Assembly (NCBI RefSeq): GCF_025380365.1
Contig: NZ_JAOCQF010000001.1
Location: 806,001 to 870,000 of the forward strand
Length of the DNA: 64,000 bases
Direction: 5' to 3'
Origin: Albidovulum sediminis
GTDB taxonomy: Bacteria > Pseudomonadota > Alphaproteobacteria > Rhodobacterales > Rhodobacteraceae
The notes beneath the pieces were generated by a model. It made no database searches and was not told where the DNA came from. It was given only the letters and a program-made list of their open reading frames with translations. Shown one piece after another: positions 26,231-34,636 of this stretch. Each line of letters begins with the position of its first letter. The stretch's first letter is position 1. Position numbers and translations under genes: made by a program.

Positions 26231-27860
26231 CATTCTGCTGGACGTCCGCAACCTCAAGATCGGCGCGACGGTCTATCCGCCCGGCGAGCCGCCGCAGAAG
26301 ATCGAGATCGTGCACGGCGTGTCCTTCACGCTGGAGAAGGGCAAGGTGCTGGGCCTGATCGGCGAAAGCGGGGCCGGCAAGTCCACGATCGGGCTGTCGT
26401 CCATGGCCTACGGCCGCGGCGGCGTGCGCATCACCGGGGGCGAGGTCTTCGTCAACGGCCGCGACATCCTGAAGGAGGGGGCGGCGGGCCTGCGCGCCCT
26501 GCGCGGGCAGGAAGTGACCTATGTCGCGCAATCGGCGGCGGCGGCCTTCAACCCGGCCAAGCGGATCATGGAGCAGGTGATCGAAACCACGCTGATGCAT
26601 GGTCTGGCGACGCGGGCCGAGGCGGAAAAGCGCGCGGTGACGCTGTTCAGGAAACTTGGCCTGCCGAACCCGGACACGTTCGGCAACCGCTATCCGCATC
26701 AGGTGTCGGGCGGGCAGTTGCAGCGGGCGATGACGGCGATGGCGCTGTGCCCCGAACCCGATCTGGTGGTCTTCGACGAACCGACGACCGCGCTGGACGT
26801 GACCACGCAGATCGACGTCCTGGCCGCGATCAAGGAGGCGATCCACGCCACCGGCGTTGCCGCGCTCTACATCACGCACGACCTTGCCGTGGTGGCGCAG
26901 GTGTCGGACGAGATCATGGTGCTGCGCCACGGCAAGACGGTGGAATACGGCCCCGTCGCCCAGATCATCGAGGCCCCGCAGGAGGACTACACCCGCGCGC
27001 TGGTCTCGGTCCACGCCATCGCGCACGAGGAAAAGAAGCCGACGGCAGAGCCGATCCTGAAGATCGAGAACGTGACCGCGCGCTACAAGGGCACCCACTT
27101 CGACGTGCTGAAGAACGTGAGCGTGGAGCTTCACCCTGGCCAGACTCTGGCGGTGGTGGGCGAAAGCGGGTCGGGCAAGTCGACTCTGGCCCGCGCGATC
27201 ACCGGGCTTCTGCCGCCCGCGAAGGGGCGCATCACCTTCGCCGGGCGCGAACTGTCACCGGCGCTGAAGGACCGCCGGCCCGACGATCTGCGCGAATTGC
27301 AGATGATCTACCAGATGGCCGACGTGGCGATGAACCCGCGCCACACGGTGGGCACGATCATCGGCCGCCCGCTCGAATTCTACTTCGGCCTGAAGGGTGA
27401 GGCGAAGCGCAAGCGCGTGCAGGAACTTCTCGACGAGATCGAGATGGGCAAGGGCTTCATCGACCGCTATCCGGCCGAACTGTCGGGCGGGCAGAAGCAG
27501 CGCGTCTGCATCGCCCGCGCGCTGGCGGCGAAGCCCCGGCTGATCATCTGCGACGAGGTGACATCGGCGCTCGACCCGCTGGTGGCGGCGGGGATCCTGC
27601 GGCTGCTCCTGAACCTCCAACAGATCGAGGGGGTGGCCTATCTCTTCATCACCCACGACCTTGCCACGGTGAAGTCGATCGCGGATTCGATCGCGGTCAT
27701 GTATCAGGGCGCGGTCCAGCGCTACGGCGGCAAGACCGACGTGCTGACCCCGCCATTCGACGACTACACCGACCTTCTGCTGTCGTCGGTGCCGGAAATG
27801 AAACTCGGCTGGCTGGAGCATGTGTTGGCCCACCGCAAGATGGAAAGTGCCGGAAATTGA
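26223..27860 (+). CDS. Fused double ABC ATPase (DppD-DppF type)
   Basis: 545-aa protein with two complete nucleotide-binding domains. Domain 1 has Walker A GESGAGKST at 47-55, signature VSGGQLQRAM and Walker B LVVFDEPTTALD. Domain 2 has Walker A GESGSGKST at about 314-322, signature LSGGQKQRVCIA and LIICDEVTSALD. The fusion replaces separate DppD and DppF subunits and energises the two permeases encoded upstream. It probably starts at the GTG at 26223. The classical oligopeptide C-terminal Cys cluster of DppD is not evident in domain 1. Confidence 0.93.
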   Translation: MPDILLDVRNLKIGATVYPPGEPPQKIEIVHGVSFTLEKGKVLGLIGESGAGKSTIGLSSMAYGRGGVRITGGEVFVNGRDILKEGAAGLRALRGQEVTYVAQSAAAAFNPAKRIMEQVIETTLMHGLATRAEAEKRAVTLFRKLGLPNPDTFGNRYPHQVSGGQLQRAMTAMALCPEPDLVVFDEPTTALDVTTQIDVLAAIKEAIHATGVAALYITHDLAVVAQVSDEIMVLRHGKTVEYGPVAQIIEAPQEDYTRALVSVHAIAHEEKKPTAEPILKIENVTARYKGTHFDVLKNVSVELHPGQTLAVVGESGSGKSTLARAITGLLPPAKGRITFAGRELSPALKDRRPDDLRELQMIYQMADVAMNPRHTVGTIIGRPLEFYFGLKGEAKRKRVQELLDEIEMGKGFIDRYPAELSGGQKQRVCIARALAAKPRLIICDEVTSALDPLVAAGILRLLLNLQQIEGVAYLFITHDLATVKSIADSIAVMYQGAVQRYGGKTDVLTPPFDDYTDLLLSSVPEMKLGWLEHVLAHRKMESAGN

Positions 27861-28693
27861 GCCAGAACAAACTGCTCCTCATCATCCTCGATGGGGTTCC
27901 CTATGCCAACTGGCGCCGGCTTTTCGGCAACCTCGAAGGCTGGGTCGAGGCCGGGGAGGCGCGGGTCTGGCGGATGCGGTCGGTCCTGCCGTCGACCTCC
28001 GCCTCCTGCTATGCCTCGATCCACACCGGGCTTTTGCCGCAGGTGCACCGGATCTGGGACAACGCCGACATCCGCCGGCTGGAGTTTCCCGACATCTTCT
28101 CCGAGGCCACGAAGGCGGGGCTGAAGACCGGCGCGGTGACGCACAGCTACTGGTCGGAGTTCTTCAACCGCGCCCCTTTCGACGTGGTCCGCGACATCGA
28201 GTATGACGAACCCGGGGGGCCGATCACCCACGGCCGCTTCCACACGATGAAGGGCTATGGCCACGACAACCAGATGACGCCCGCCGACTACGACCTGTTC
28301 GGCACGCTGACCCGGCTGGCCGAGGTCAAGGGGATCGACTACGGCATCCTGCACACCTGCACGCTCGACAGCATGGGGCACCGCTTCTACCACGATTGCG
28401 AGGCGATGGATCACGCCTGTTTCGCGATGGACGCGACGCTGGCGCCCTTCGTCGACCGCTGGCGCCGCGCGGGGTATGAGGTGATCGTGACCGCCGACCA
28501 CGGGCAGGACGCGCGCGGCCACCACGGCGGAACGGGGCCGGACCAGCGCGATTTCGCCTTCTACTACTTCGGCCCGGCCGAAGGCCCGGCGCCCGAGGTG
28601 GTTCTGGACCAGCTGGCGCTGGCGCCGACGATCCTCGGCCGCCTTGGCGTTCCGGTGCCCGCGACGATGACGGCCGCGCCCTTCCTGCGCTAG
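27857..28693 (+). CDS. Alkaline-phosphatase-superfamily phosphodiesterase-like enzyme
   Basis: 278-aa protein of the type I phosphodiesterase/nucleotide pyrophosphatase branch of the alkaline phosphatase superfamily. Metal and active-site segments seen are LLIILDGVPYAN, PSTSASCYASIHTG (nucleophile region), TLDSMGHRFYHD and VIVTADHGQDARGHHGG. There is no signal peptide, so it is cytoplasmic. The only reasonable start is TTG 27857, which overlaps the ATPase stop codon (TTGA), so translation should be coupled to the importer. It probably acts on the imported compound (phosphodiester, phosphonate or sulfate ester); the substrate is unknown. It converges on the EamA gene with a 4-bp overlap. Confidence 0.82.
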   Translation: MSQNKLLLIILDGVPYANWRRLFGNLEGWVEAGEARVWRMRSVLPSTSASCYASIHTGLLPQVHRIWDNADIRRLEFPDIFSEATKAGLKTGAVTHSYWSEFFNRAPFDVVRDIEYDEPGGPITHGRFHTMKGYGHDNQMTPADYDLFGTLTRLAEVKGIDYGILHTCTLDSMGHRFYHDCEAMDHACFAMDATLAPFVDRWRRAGYEVIVTADHGQDARGHHGGTGPDQRDFAFYYFGPAEGPAPEVVLDQLALAPTILGRLGVPVPATMTAAPFLR

Positions 28694-29658
28694 CCCTTCG
28701 GCCCGAACCAGCGCCGGCGCGGCGGGGCGGCCAGGCTTGCCGTGACCGAGGGCAGCGGCCGCTGCGTCGGCGTGATCAGGATCGCGGTCAAGACCAGCGC
28801 GCCCGCGAGGATCTCGGGCAGGCCCAGCCCCTCGCCGAAGGCGAACCAGCCGACGGCGAACATGGTGGGCAGTTCGATGCTGCCCAGGGCCGCCGCCTTG
28901 GCGCCCCCGATCTTCGGCACGAAGACGGTGTAGAGAAGCTGCGGGATCAGCGCCGAAAAGGTGCCAAGCGCCAGCGCCAGCGTCCATTGCTCCGCCGTCG
29001 CGGGCAGCACCGCCTCGACCGGGTAGGTCAGGATCAGCGGGACGAGGCCCGTGGCCGAGCCGATGGCGAAGATGCCCATGCGCGACACCGGCGGCAGGAC
29101 ATGGAGCTTGCGCGCCAGAACGTTGATCGAGATGCCGAAGGCCAGCGGCGCGGAGAGCGCGAAGAGGATGGCGAGCAGCGGCACGGCGCCCCCTGCGCCG
29201 GTTCCGCGCGCGGCCAGCACCGCCGCCAGCAGGATCATCCCGCCCCCGGCGGCGGCGCGCAGCCCCGGCCGGTCGGAGAAGATCAGCCAGCCGATCAGCA
29301 GCGTGAACATCGGATAGGTCATGTAGAGGACACCCGCCGCCGAGACCGGCATCAGCGCCAGCGCCTTGACATAGCCGACCCAGCCCAGGCCCACGGCCAG
29401 GCCCGAGAAATAGCCCCAGAGGCTCGCCCGGCCCAGTTCGCCGCGGATCTTCAGGAAGGGCAGGAAGGCGATGGCGGGGAACATGTAGCGGAAGAAGGCG
29501 ATCGCCGGTGGCGCGATGCCCGCCTCGGTCAGGCTGCGGGCGAAGAAGGGGACCAGGCCGAAAAAGACGGTCGAGATGCCCACCGCGACGATCCCCACCA
29601 TGGGAATGTCGGTCCAGCGCGCCTGCGGCGTGGGGCGCGGGTCGGGCGCGTTGCTCAT
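28690..29658 (-). CDS. EamA/DMT-family transporter
   Basis: 322-aa inner-membrane protein with about ten hydrophobic helices in two EamA repeats. The first repeat contains VFFGLVPFFARSLTEAG and FFRYMFPAIAFLPFL. The second repeat ends GSIELPTMFAVGWFAFGEGL then LAGALVLTAILI. DMT carriers usually export metabolites or amino acids. The start at 29658 overlaps the upstream hydrolase by 4 bp, so it is last in the operon running from the SDR at 32023. The exported substrate is not predictable. Confidence 0.87.
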   Translation of the reverse strand: MSNAPDPRPTPQARWTDIPMVGIVAVGISTVFFGLVPFFARSLTEAGIAPPAIAFFRYMFPAIAFLPFLKIRGELGRASLWGYFSGLAVGLGWVGYVKALALMPVSAAGVLYMTYPMFTLLIGWLIFSDRPGLRAAAGGGMILLAAVLAARGTGAGGAVPLLAILFALSAPLAFGISINVLARKLHVLPPVSRMGIFAIGSATGLVPLILTYPVEAVLPATAEQWTLALALGTFSALIPQLLYTVFVPKIGGAKAAALGSIELPTMFAVGWFAFGEGLGLPEILAGALVLTAILITPTQRPLPSVTASLAAPPRRRWFGPKG

Positions 29659-30596
29659 CGGGTTTCGGGCCAGGGAAACTCGCCCCGGCCAAGCGCCGCG
29701 ACGGCATCGGTGATCTGGCGAAACGCGGCCTTCGCACGGGCGGACATGTGGCGCGCGCGCAGGAAGCCGTGGACGAGGCCCGGGGCGATGACGCAGTGCG
29801 CGCGTCCGCCCGCGGCAGCGATGCGCTCCGCATAGGCGGGGCTGTCGTCGGCCAGCGGGTCGCATTCGGCCGCCAGAAGGAAGGTCGGCGGCAGGCCGGA
29901 AAAGTCGGTATCGGCCAACGGCGCGGCGGTCGGATCGCCGGCGGCGGTCTTCCCCGCCGGCATACGGATGTCGCGGTAGAACTCGACATCGGCGCGCGTC
30001 AGCATCGGCGCCTCGGCGTGGGTGGCATAGCTGCCGGTGGTGCCGATCATTTCGGAAAACGCGCCGTAGATCAGCACCTGCCCGAGGATCGGCAGGCCCG
30101 ACCCCCGCGCGTCATGCGCGACTGCCGCGGCAAGGTTCGCGCCGGCGCTGTCGCCTGCCAGCAGCAGACGGCCGCCGAAGGCCGCATGCGCCGCCCGGGT
30201 GGCGTCGCGGCAATCCTCGAACGCGGCGGGGTGGAGATGCTCCGGCGCGAGCCGATAGTCGGCCGAGACGACGCGATGGTCGGTCGCGGCGCAGATCTCG
30301 GCGCAGACGTCGTCGTGGCTGTCGAGCCCGCCGACGACAAAGCCGCCGCCGTGGAAATACATCACCGTCAGGGTGCCTGGCGCCACCTCGTAGACCCGGC
30401 AGGGGACGCCCGCGAAGTGACGGTACGTGGCGGTCACGCCGGGGGGATGCGGCCTGCGGAAGGTGGCGCACATCGCGTCATAGACGCGGCGCTGGTCGGC
30501 GATGGTGAAATGGGTGGTGTCGTCGGGGTAGCTGCCTTGGGTCTTGCGGATGAAGGCCCAGGTCTCCTCGTCGATCAGCGTGGCGTAGTCGGTCAT
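29655..30596 (-). CDS. Alpha/beta hydrolase, HSL/acetyl-esterase type
   Basis: 313-aa hydrolase of the hormone-sensitive-lipase family. The oxyanion motif HGGGFVVGGLDSHDD, the nucleophile elbow LLAGDSAGANLAAAV, the acid region AAECDPLADDS and the terminal histidine in APGLVHGFLR are all present. No signal peptide, so it is a cytoplasmic esterase of short-chain esters. The order SDR, hypothetical protein, hydrolase, EamA carrier suggests a small catabolic or detoxification unit. Confidence 0.88.
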   Translation of the reverse strand: MTDYATLIDEETWAFIRKTQGSYPDDTTHFTIADQRRVYDAMCATFRRPHPPGVTATYRHFAGVPCRVYEVAPGTLTVMYFHGGGFVVGGLDSHDDVCAEICAATDHRVVSADYRLAPEHLHPAAFEDCRDATRAAHAAFGGRLLLAGDSAGANLAAAVAHDARGSGLPILGQVLIYGAFSEMIGTTGSYATHAEAPMLTRADVEFYRDIRMPAGKTAAGDPTAAPLADTDFSGLPPTFLLAAECDPLADDSPAYAERIAAAGGRAHCVIAPGLVHGFLRARHMSARAKAAFRQITDAVAALGRGEFPWPETR

Positions 30597-30641
30597 CGGC
30601 CCCTCCCTGGCGCGAGTGTCACGCGGCGGCGGGGCGGGCGG

Positions 30642-31274
30642 CTAGCGCAAATGCGACATGGCCCCGGCGGAAGGGTGCAGCGCGGGCGCATATCCCGCCG
30701 CGATGACCGCGACGGTCGGGCGCGGGGTCAGCACCTCGACCTCGCCGGCCGCAGGCCGGGGCAGGGCGGGTGCGTAGCCCTCCGGGCTCCAGGGCAGAAG
30801 GCGGTCGCCAAGGACCAGCGCGGGGCCTTCTGGCAGGCGCACGAAGGCGCCGTCGGGAAGGTCGGGCCAGGGGGCGGTGAAGGTGATCTTGGCCTGGTTC
30901 CGCGGGCAGATGCGAGCGGCATGCAGCGCCCGGTCGATGTCCCCCGCGCGCGGGTCGGCGCCGAGCCCCGCGCCGGCCCAGGCGGCGCGGAAACGGTTGT
31001 AGTCGTCACGCCGGCAATAGCCGCAGGGACGGTGGCCGGCGGCCAGTGCCACCGCCTCGTCGAGGAAGAAGAGCGGCGTCCAGCGGTGGGCCGAGGCCAG
31101 CGGCTGCCGGTTCCCCTTCCAGTCGAGGACGCAGCAGATCCACGCCTTGTGCCGATAGGGCCAGCGCAGCGTCGCGCCCGCATCGCAGAGGATGCCGCGA
31201 TTGCCGGTCAGAAGCCCGCGCGCGGGGTCCGCGACGATCTCGCCCTCGGGCGTGACGCGGTTCCGGCGCGCCAT
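30642..31274 (-). CDS. Conserved-looking hypothetical protein with a CxxC motif
   Basis: 210-aa soluble protein I do not recognise by name. It begins [20 protein letters not shown] and carries RGILCDAG, a Trp/Cys segment WICCVLDWKGNRQ and a CxxC in HRPCGYCRRDDYNRFR, which could bind metal. A later RICPRNQAKITF precedes a beta-rich C-terminal half that ends in ALHPSAGAMSHLR. No signal peptide or membrane segment. The start codon shares its A with the stop codon of the upstream SDR (TGATG), so the two are translationally coupled. Confidence 0.7.
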   Translation of the reverse strand: MARRNRVTPEGEIVADPARGLLTGNRGILCDAGATLRWPYRHKAWICCVLDWKGNRQPLASAHRWTPLFFLDEAVALAAGHRPCGYCRRDDYNRFRAAWAGAGLGADPRAGDIDRALHAARICPRNQAKITFTAPWPDLPDGAFVRLPEGPALVLGDRLLPWSPEGYAPALPRPAAGEVEVLTPRPTVAVIAAGYAPALHPSAGAMSHLR

Positions 31275-32023
31275 CAGCGCATCCTCAGCGCGCCGTCGAG
31301 GCGGATGACCTCGCCGTTCAGGTAGCCGCATTCGATGATGAAGCGCGCAAGCGCCGCGTATTCGGCCGGGTCGCCAAGGCGGCGGGGAAAGGTGACCTCG
31401 GCGGCAAGGCTCTCCTGCACCTCCTGCGGCAGGCCCTGCATCATCGGCGTCGCGAAGATGCCCGGCGCGATGGCGCAGACGCGGATGCCGAGGCTGGCGA
31501 GGTCGCGGGCCAGCGGCAGCGTCATCGCGACGATCCCGCCCTTGGAGGCGGCATAGGCGGCTTGCCCCTTCTGCCCGTCGAAGGCCGCGATCGAGGCGGT
31601 ATTGACGATCACGCCCTTCTCGGCCTCCGCGTTGCGAGCCATCTCGGCCGCGGCAAGGCGCAGCGTGTTGAAGCTGCCGGTCAGGTTGATGTCGATGGTG
31701 CGCCGGAAGGAGGCGAGCGCGTGCGGCCCCTCGCGCCCGACCGTGCGCTCGCCAGTAGCGATGCCCGCGCAGTTGACGAGGACATGGAGGGCGCCGCCGC
31801 CGAAATCCTTCGCCGCCGCGACCCCTTGGGCGACCGATGCCTCGTCGGTCACGTCGACCGGGGCAAAACGGGCGCCAATCTCGTCCGCAAGGGTCGCGCC
31901 CGCGGCGGCGTCGCGGTCGAAAAGCGTGACGCGCGCGCCCGCCGCGGCAAGCGCCCGCGCGGTCGCGGCGCCAAGCCCCGAGGCGCCGCCGGTGACGATG
32001 GCCGATCTTCCCGCAAGCTGCAT
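31274..32023 (-). CDS. SDR, 3-hydroxyacyl-CoA dehydrogenase type 2-like
   Basis: 249-aa SDR. The N-terminal [21 protein letters not shown] and DRD after beta-2 indicate NAD. Then come [20 protein letters not shown], the Ser in [15 protein letters not shown], the catalytic YAASKGG, and [17 protein letters not shown]. The long GREGPH and FDGQ segments match HSD10-type 3-hydroxyacyl-CoA dehydrogenases, so a role in beta-oxidation of (branched) acyl-CoA is likely. The start at 32023 is 6 nt after AGGGGG. A 14-bp inverted repeat upstream could be its operator. First gene of a four-gene minus-strand operon. Confidence 0.88.
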   Translation of the reverse strand: MQLAGRSAIVTGGASGLGAATARALAAAGARVTLFDRDAAAGATLADEIGARFAPVDVTDEASVAQGVAAAKDFGGGALHVLVNCAGIATGERTVGREGPHALASFRRTIDINLTGSFNTLRLAAAEMARNAEAEKGVIVNTASIAAFDGQKGQAAYAASKGGIVAMTLPLARDLASLGIRVCAIAPGIFATPMMQGLPQEVQESLAAEVTFPRRLGDPAEYAALARFIIECGYLNGEVIRLDGALRMR

Positions 32024-32037
32024 GTGCCCCCCTGAAA

Positions 32038-32051
32038 TGAACGAATGTTCA
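32038..32051. promoter_or_regulatory. Inverted-repeat operator before the SDR operon
   Basis: TGAAC (32038-32042), GAAT, GTTCA (32047-32051): a 5-bp perfect inverted repeat 15 bp before the SDR start. The shape resembles TetR-type fatty-acid-degradation operators (roughly TGAACG..CGTTCA). No regulator gene is adjacent. Confidence 0.4.
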
Positions 32052-32282
32052 AAAACAGAGACTAATCCCGCCGACCGATCCTGTCCAGACGGGCGGAACT
32101 TCGCCGTCACGGCCGCGTGATCGGCACGATCCGGCTGAGCCGCGGCAGGGTTCGGCCGGTTTTCGCGGCTCACAGGCAGGGGGCATTGGCAAAGCTTTCC
32201 GGCAGGCACAGGTGAGGGGCACCGGACGTGGCGGCCGGTCCCTTTTCGTGCCGCCCGCAGACTGACGAGACAGGAGAACACG

Positions 32283-32870
32283 ATGAAGACCATCAGCTAT
32301 CTTGCCCTTGCGGCCTCGGTCGCCATGGCCGCCCCGAGCCTTGCGGGCGGACTTGCCGAACCCGTGCCGGAGCCGGTGATCCAGCCTGCGGTGCCGGTCG
32401 CGACAGGCGCGGACTGGACCGGCGGCTACGTCACCGGACGCCTGGGCTATGGCGACGTGACCGATCCCGCCGACGGCGACGGGCTGATGTACGGGATCGG
32501 CGGCGGCTATGACTGGGACCTGGGCGACTGGGTCGTGGGCGTCGCCGGCAACTATGACGGCGCCAACATCGACCTGGGCACGGGCGGCGACTCGCTCGAC
32601 TCCATCGCGCGCCTGGGCGTCCGCGCGGGCCGCGACCTGGGCCGCACGCTGGTCTATGCAACGGCAGGTGCTGCGCGGGCCGATGCCTCGGTAGGCGGTG
32701 CCGACCTCAGCGATAACGGCTGGTATGCCGGTATCGGCCTCGACTACGCCCTGAACGACCGCTGGACGGTCGGCGGCGAGTTGCTGACCAACCGCTTCAG
32801 CGATTTCGACGGCACCGGTTCGGACCTGCGCGCGACCACTGCCAGCGTCAATGTCGGCCTGAGGTTCTGA
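32283..32870 (+). CDS. Small outer-membrane beta-barrel protein
   Basis: 195 aa with a Sec signal peptide ([20 protein letters not shown]). The mature part starts with a Pro/Val-rich linker ([14 protein letters not shown]), then alternating amphipathic strands such as [32 protein letters not shown] and [11 protein letters not shown]-like terminal segments, ending in Phe as outer-membrane barrels do. It matches the OmpA-like/Omp25-type 8-strand beta-barrel family of alphaproteobacteria. Ribosome site AGGAG lies at -9. A GC-rich hairpin follows the gene. Function is structural or unknown. Confidence 0.85.
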   Translation: MKTISYLALAASVAMAAPSLAGGLAEPVPEPVIQPAVPVATGADWTGGYVTGRLGYGDVTDPADGDGLMYGIGGGYDWDLGDWVVGVAGNYDGANIDLGTGGDSLDSIARLGVRAGRDLGRTLVYATAGAARADASVGGADLSDNGWYAGIGLDYALNDRWTVGGELLTNRFSDFDGTGSDLRATTASVNVGLRF

Positions 32871-32880
32871 CGCGCGGCGG

Positions 32881-32911
32881 CCGGGCGGGGGACTTCCCCA
32901 CCTCCGCCCGG
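32881..32911. terminator. Hairpin between convergent omp and TPM genes
   Basis: CCGGGCGG (32881-32888) pairs perfectly with CCGCCCGG (32904-32911) over a 15-nt loop. It ends 8 bp before the stop of the convergent gene. No T run, so its terminator function is tentative. Confidence 0.4.
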
Positions 32912-32918
32912 ACGACCC

Positions 32919-33776
32919 CTACCACCGACCGCTCACCCCTCCGCCAGAGGAGCGGCCGCCCCCGAACGACCCGCCCGAGGATCCGCCGCCGCGATGGCGG
33001 ATGCGCGATATGCGGTCGTCGCGTTCGCTGTGCCAGCCGCAGGCGGGGCAGTCGGTGCGCACCCGCTCCAGCCCCGGTGTGGCAGTCGTCGCGGGGCGAA
33101 TGGTCTGGCGGGCGCGGCGCAGGCCCGTGCGACCGCAGGACGGACAGCGGCGGAACCGCTGCACCATGTCGCCAAGGCGCCGGCGGAACAGCGCAAGGCC
33201 GACCAGCGCCGCCGCCGCCAGCGCCACCAGCCCGCCTGCCTCCTCCGGCTTGGCCTCAAGGGGCAGGGGGGCCAGATTGGCCGCGCGGCGCCGGGCGATA
33301 CGGTCGTCGAGTTCGGCGGTCCCAGCCTCGATCCCGGCGGCATAATCGCCCGACCGGAACGGCGGCAGGAAGACGCGCGTGACGATGTCCTGCGCGATGG
33401 TGTCGTAGTCCTGGCTGTAGCCGGAGCCGAGTTCAACGCGCATCTCCCGTTCCCCGGTCACGACCAGGATCAGGATGCCGTCGTTGCGCTCCGCCAGACC
33501 AATGCCCCAATGGTTGAACAGGCCGGTGGCGAAATCCTCCAGGGTTTCGCCCGCGGCGTAGGGCGCGCGCGAGGAGAGCGTCAGCACCGTCGCCTCCACC
33601 CCGGTTTCCTCTCGCAGGCTGGACAGACGCTCCGCTAACCGCGCCTCCGCTTCGGCGTCGATCACCCCGGCCAGATCGTTTACGAACAGGCTCGTGTAGT
33701 CGGGGTAGGTCTGCGCCGAAAGCCCGCCCGAGGTGAAGGCGAGAAGGGCGATCAGCGCGGTCAGTAGGCGTGGCAT
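32919..33776 (-). CDS. TPM-domain (YgcG-like) secreted/membrane protein
   Basis: 285 aa. The signal peptide (LLTALIALLAFTSGGLSA) is followed by a TPM domain (about 25-150) with VNDLAGVIDAEAEARLAERL, NHWGIGLAERNDGILILV and VELGSGYSQDYDT. One membrane helix lies near 180 (GGLVALAAAALVGLALF). Then comes a zinc-ribbon-like part with CPSCGRTG and CPACGWHSERDD. The tail is Gly/Ser-rich (RGGGSSGGSFGGGRSSGGGV). This layout matches YgcG/TPM proteins, some of which act as phosphatases or photosystem-repair factors. Exact function is unknown. Confidence 0.85.
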   Translation of the reverse strand: MPRLLTALIALLAFTSGGLSAQTYPDYTSLFVNDLAGVIDAEAEARLAERLSSLREETGVEATVLTLSSRAPYAAGETLEDFATGLFNHWGIGLAERNDGILILVVTGEREMRVELGSGYSQDYDTIAQDIVTRVFLPPFRSGDYAAGIEAGTAELDDRIARRRAANLAPLPLEAKPEEAGGLVALAAAALVGLALFRRRLGDMVQRFRRCPSCGRTGLRRARQTIRPATTATPGLERVRTDCPACGWHSERDDRISRIRHRGGGSSGGSFGGGRSSGGGVSGRW

Positions 33777-33956
33777 GGCAGGCTCCGCGAAAGGCGCGCG
33801 CGGGGGCGTGGAACGGCTGCCCCCTCACAGAAGCGTGAGCATGCATGCATCTGTGGCATTTTCAACAATCGCACCCGTTTTTTGCGAAATCCGTCCAACT
33901 TTCGCCTGCTTTGGTCGTATAAACGGCGCGAATGACCCCCTGCTTTGGAGCATCAA

Positions 33957-34577
33957 GTGACCCTTAAGAGCATTTTCATTCGCGGCGCCGTGGTCGCTTC
34001 GGCCCTTTTTCTGGCCGGGTGTGCGCCGTCGTTCTACACCCGCTACGATGCCCCCGTCGCGGCGGAAGTGTCGCGGGGCTGGCGTCTGGCGGACGTCAAT
34101 GTGACCGTGCCTGACGCACTTGTTGTTTCCGAAAAGAAATCAATCTTCCCCAATGCCGACATCGTCTGGCGCGAGGATCCGGAGGGCGACCGCAAGGCAC
34201 AGGTCGCGGCCATCATCGCCAACGCGGCGCGCGTCGCGGGGCGTGACCTCAAGGGCGGCCAGCCGGTCGTGATCGACATCACGCTCGTCCGTTTCCACGC
34301 GCTCACCTTCGAGGCGGAGAACCGGCTGTCGAACGCGGGCGTCCACAACATCGAATTCAACGCCCAGATCCGTGATGCCCGCACCGGCGAGGTGCTGTTC
34401 GGGCCGAAGTTCATCGAGGCGGCGCTGCCTGCCTTCGCGGGCCAGGAAATGAAGGCCCGTCGCGCCAGGGGCGAAACCCAGAAGTCGCAGATCACCGCGC
34501 ACCTGGTCGAGACGTTCCGGGGCTGGTTCAGCACCGGCGCGGACCCGCGCAACGAGTTCCAGCGCCTGGGCGGCTGA
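33957..34577 (+). CDS. Outer-membrane-type lipoprotein (DUF6778-like)
   Basis: 206-aa lipoprotein. The signal sequence ends in the lipobox FLAGC, followed by APSFYTRYDAPVAAEVS. The mature domain contains the alpha/beta pattern VTVPDALVVSEKK, VVIDITLVRFHALTFEAEN and GVHNIEFNAQIRDARTGEVL. It resembles small Rhodobacterales lipoproteins often grouped as DUF6778; I am unsure of the number. The GTG start at 33957 follows GGAG by 6 nt; a -10-like TATAAA lies upstream near 33919. A clear terminator follows. No function is known. Confidence 0.78.
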   Translation: MTLKSIFIRGAVVASALFLAGCAPSFYTRYDAPVAAEVSRGWRLADVNVTVPDALVVSEKKSIFPNADIVWREDPEGDRKAQVAAIIANAARVAGRDLKGGQPVVIDITLVRFHALTFEAENRLSNAGVHNIEFNAQIRDARTGEVLFGPKFIEAALPAFAGQEMKARRARGETQKSQITAHLVETFRGWFSTGADPRNEFQRLGG

Positions 34578-34601
34578 CCGGCCGGGGATGGCAAGGCAAA
34601 G

Positions 34602-34626
34602 GCCCGGCATCGCGCCGGGCTTTTTT
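34602..34626 (+). terminator. Intrinsic terminator of the lipoprotein gene
   Basis: GCCCGGC (34602-34608) pairs with GCCGGGC (34614-34620) around ATCGC, followed by six Ts (34621-34626). It lies 25 bp after the stop codon and just before the convergent aminotransferase. Confidence 0.9.
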
Positions 34627-34636
34627 CATTCCGGGC

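Noticed and set aside
32039-32050. GAAC-N4-GTTC resembling the Gram-positive SOS box
   Set aside because: Alphaproteobacterial LexA uses GTTC-N7-GTTC, as seen before recA; the gene downstream is a metabolic SDR.
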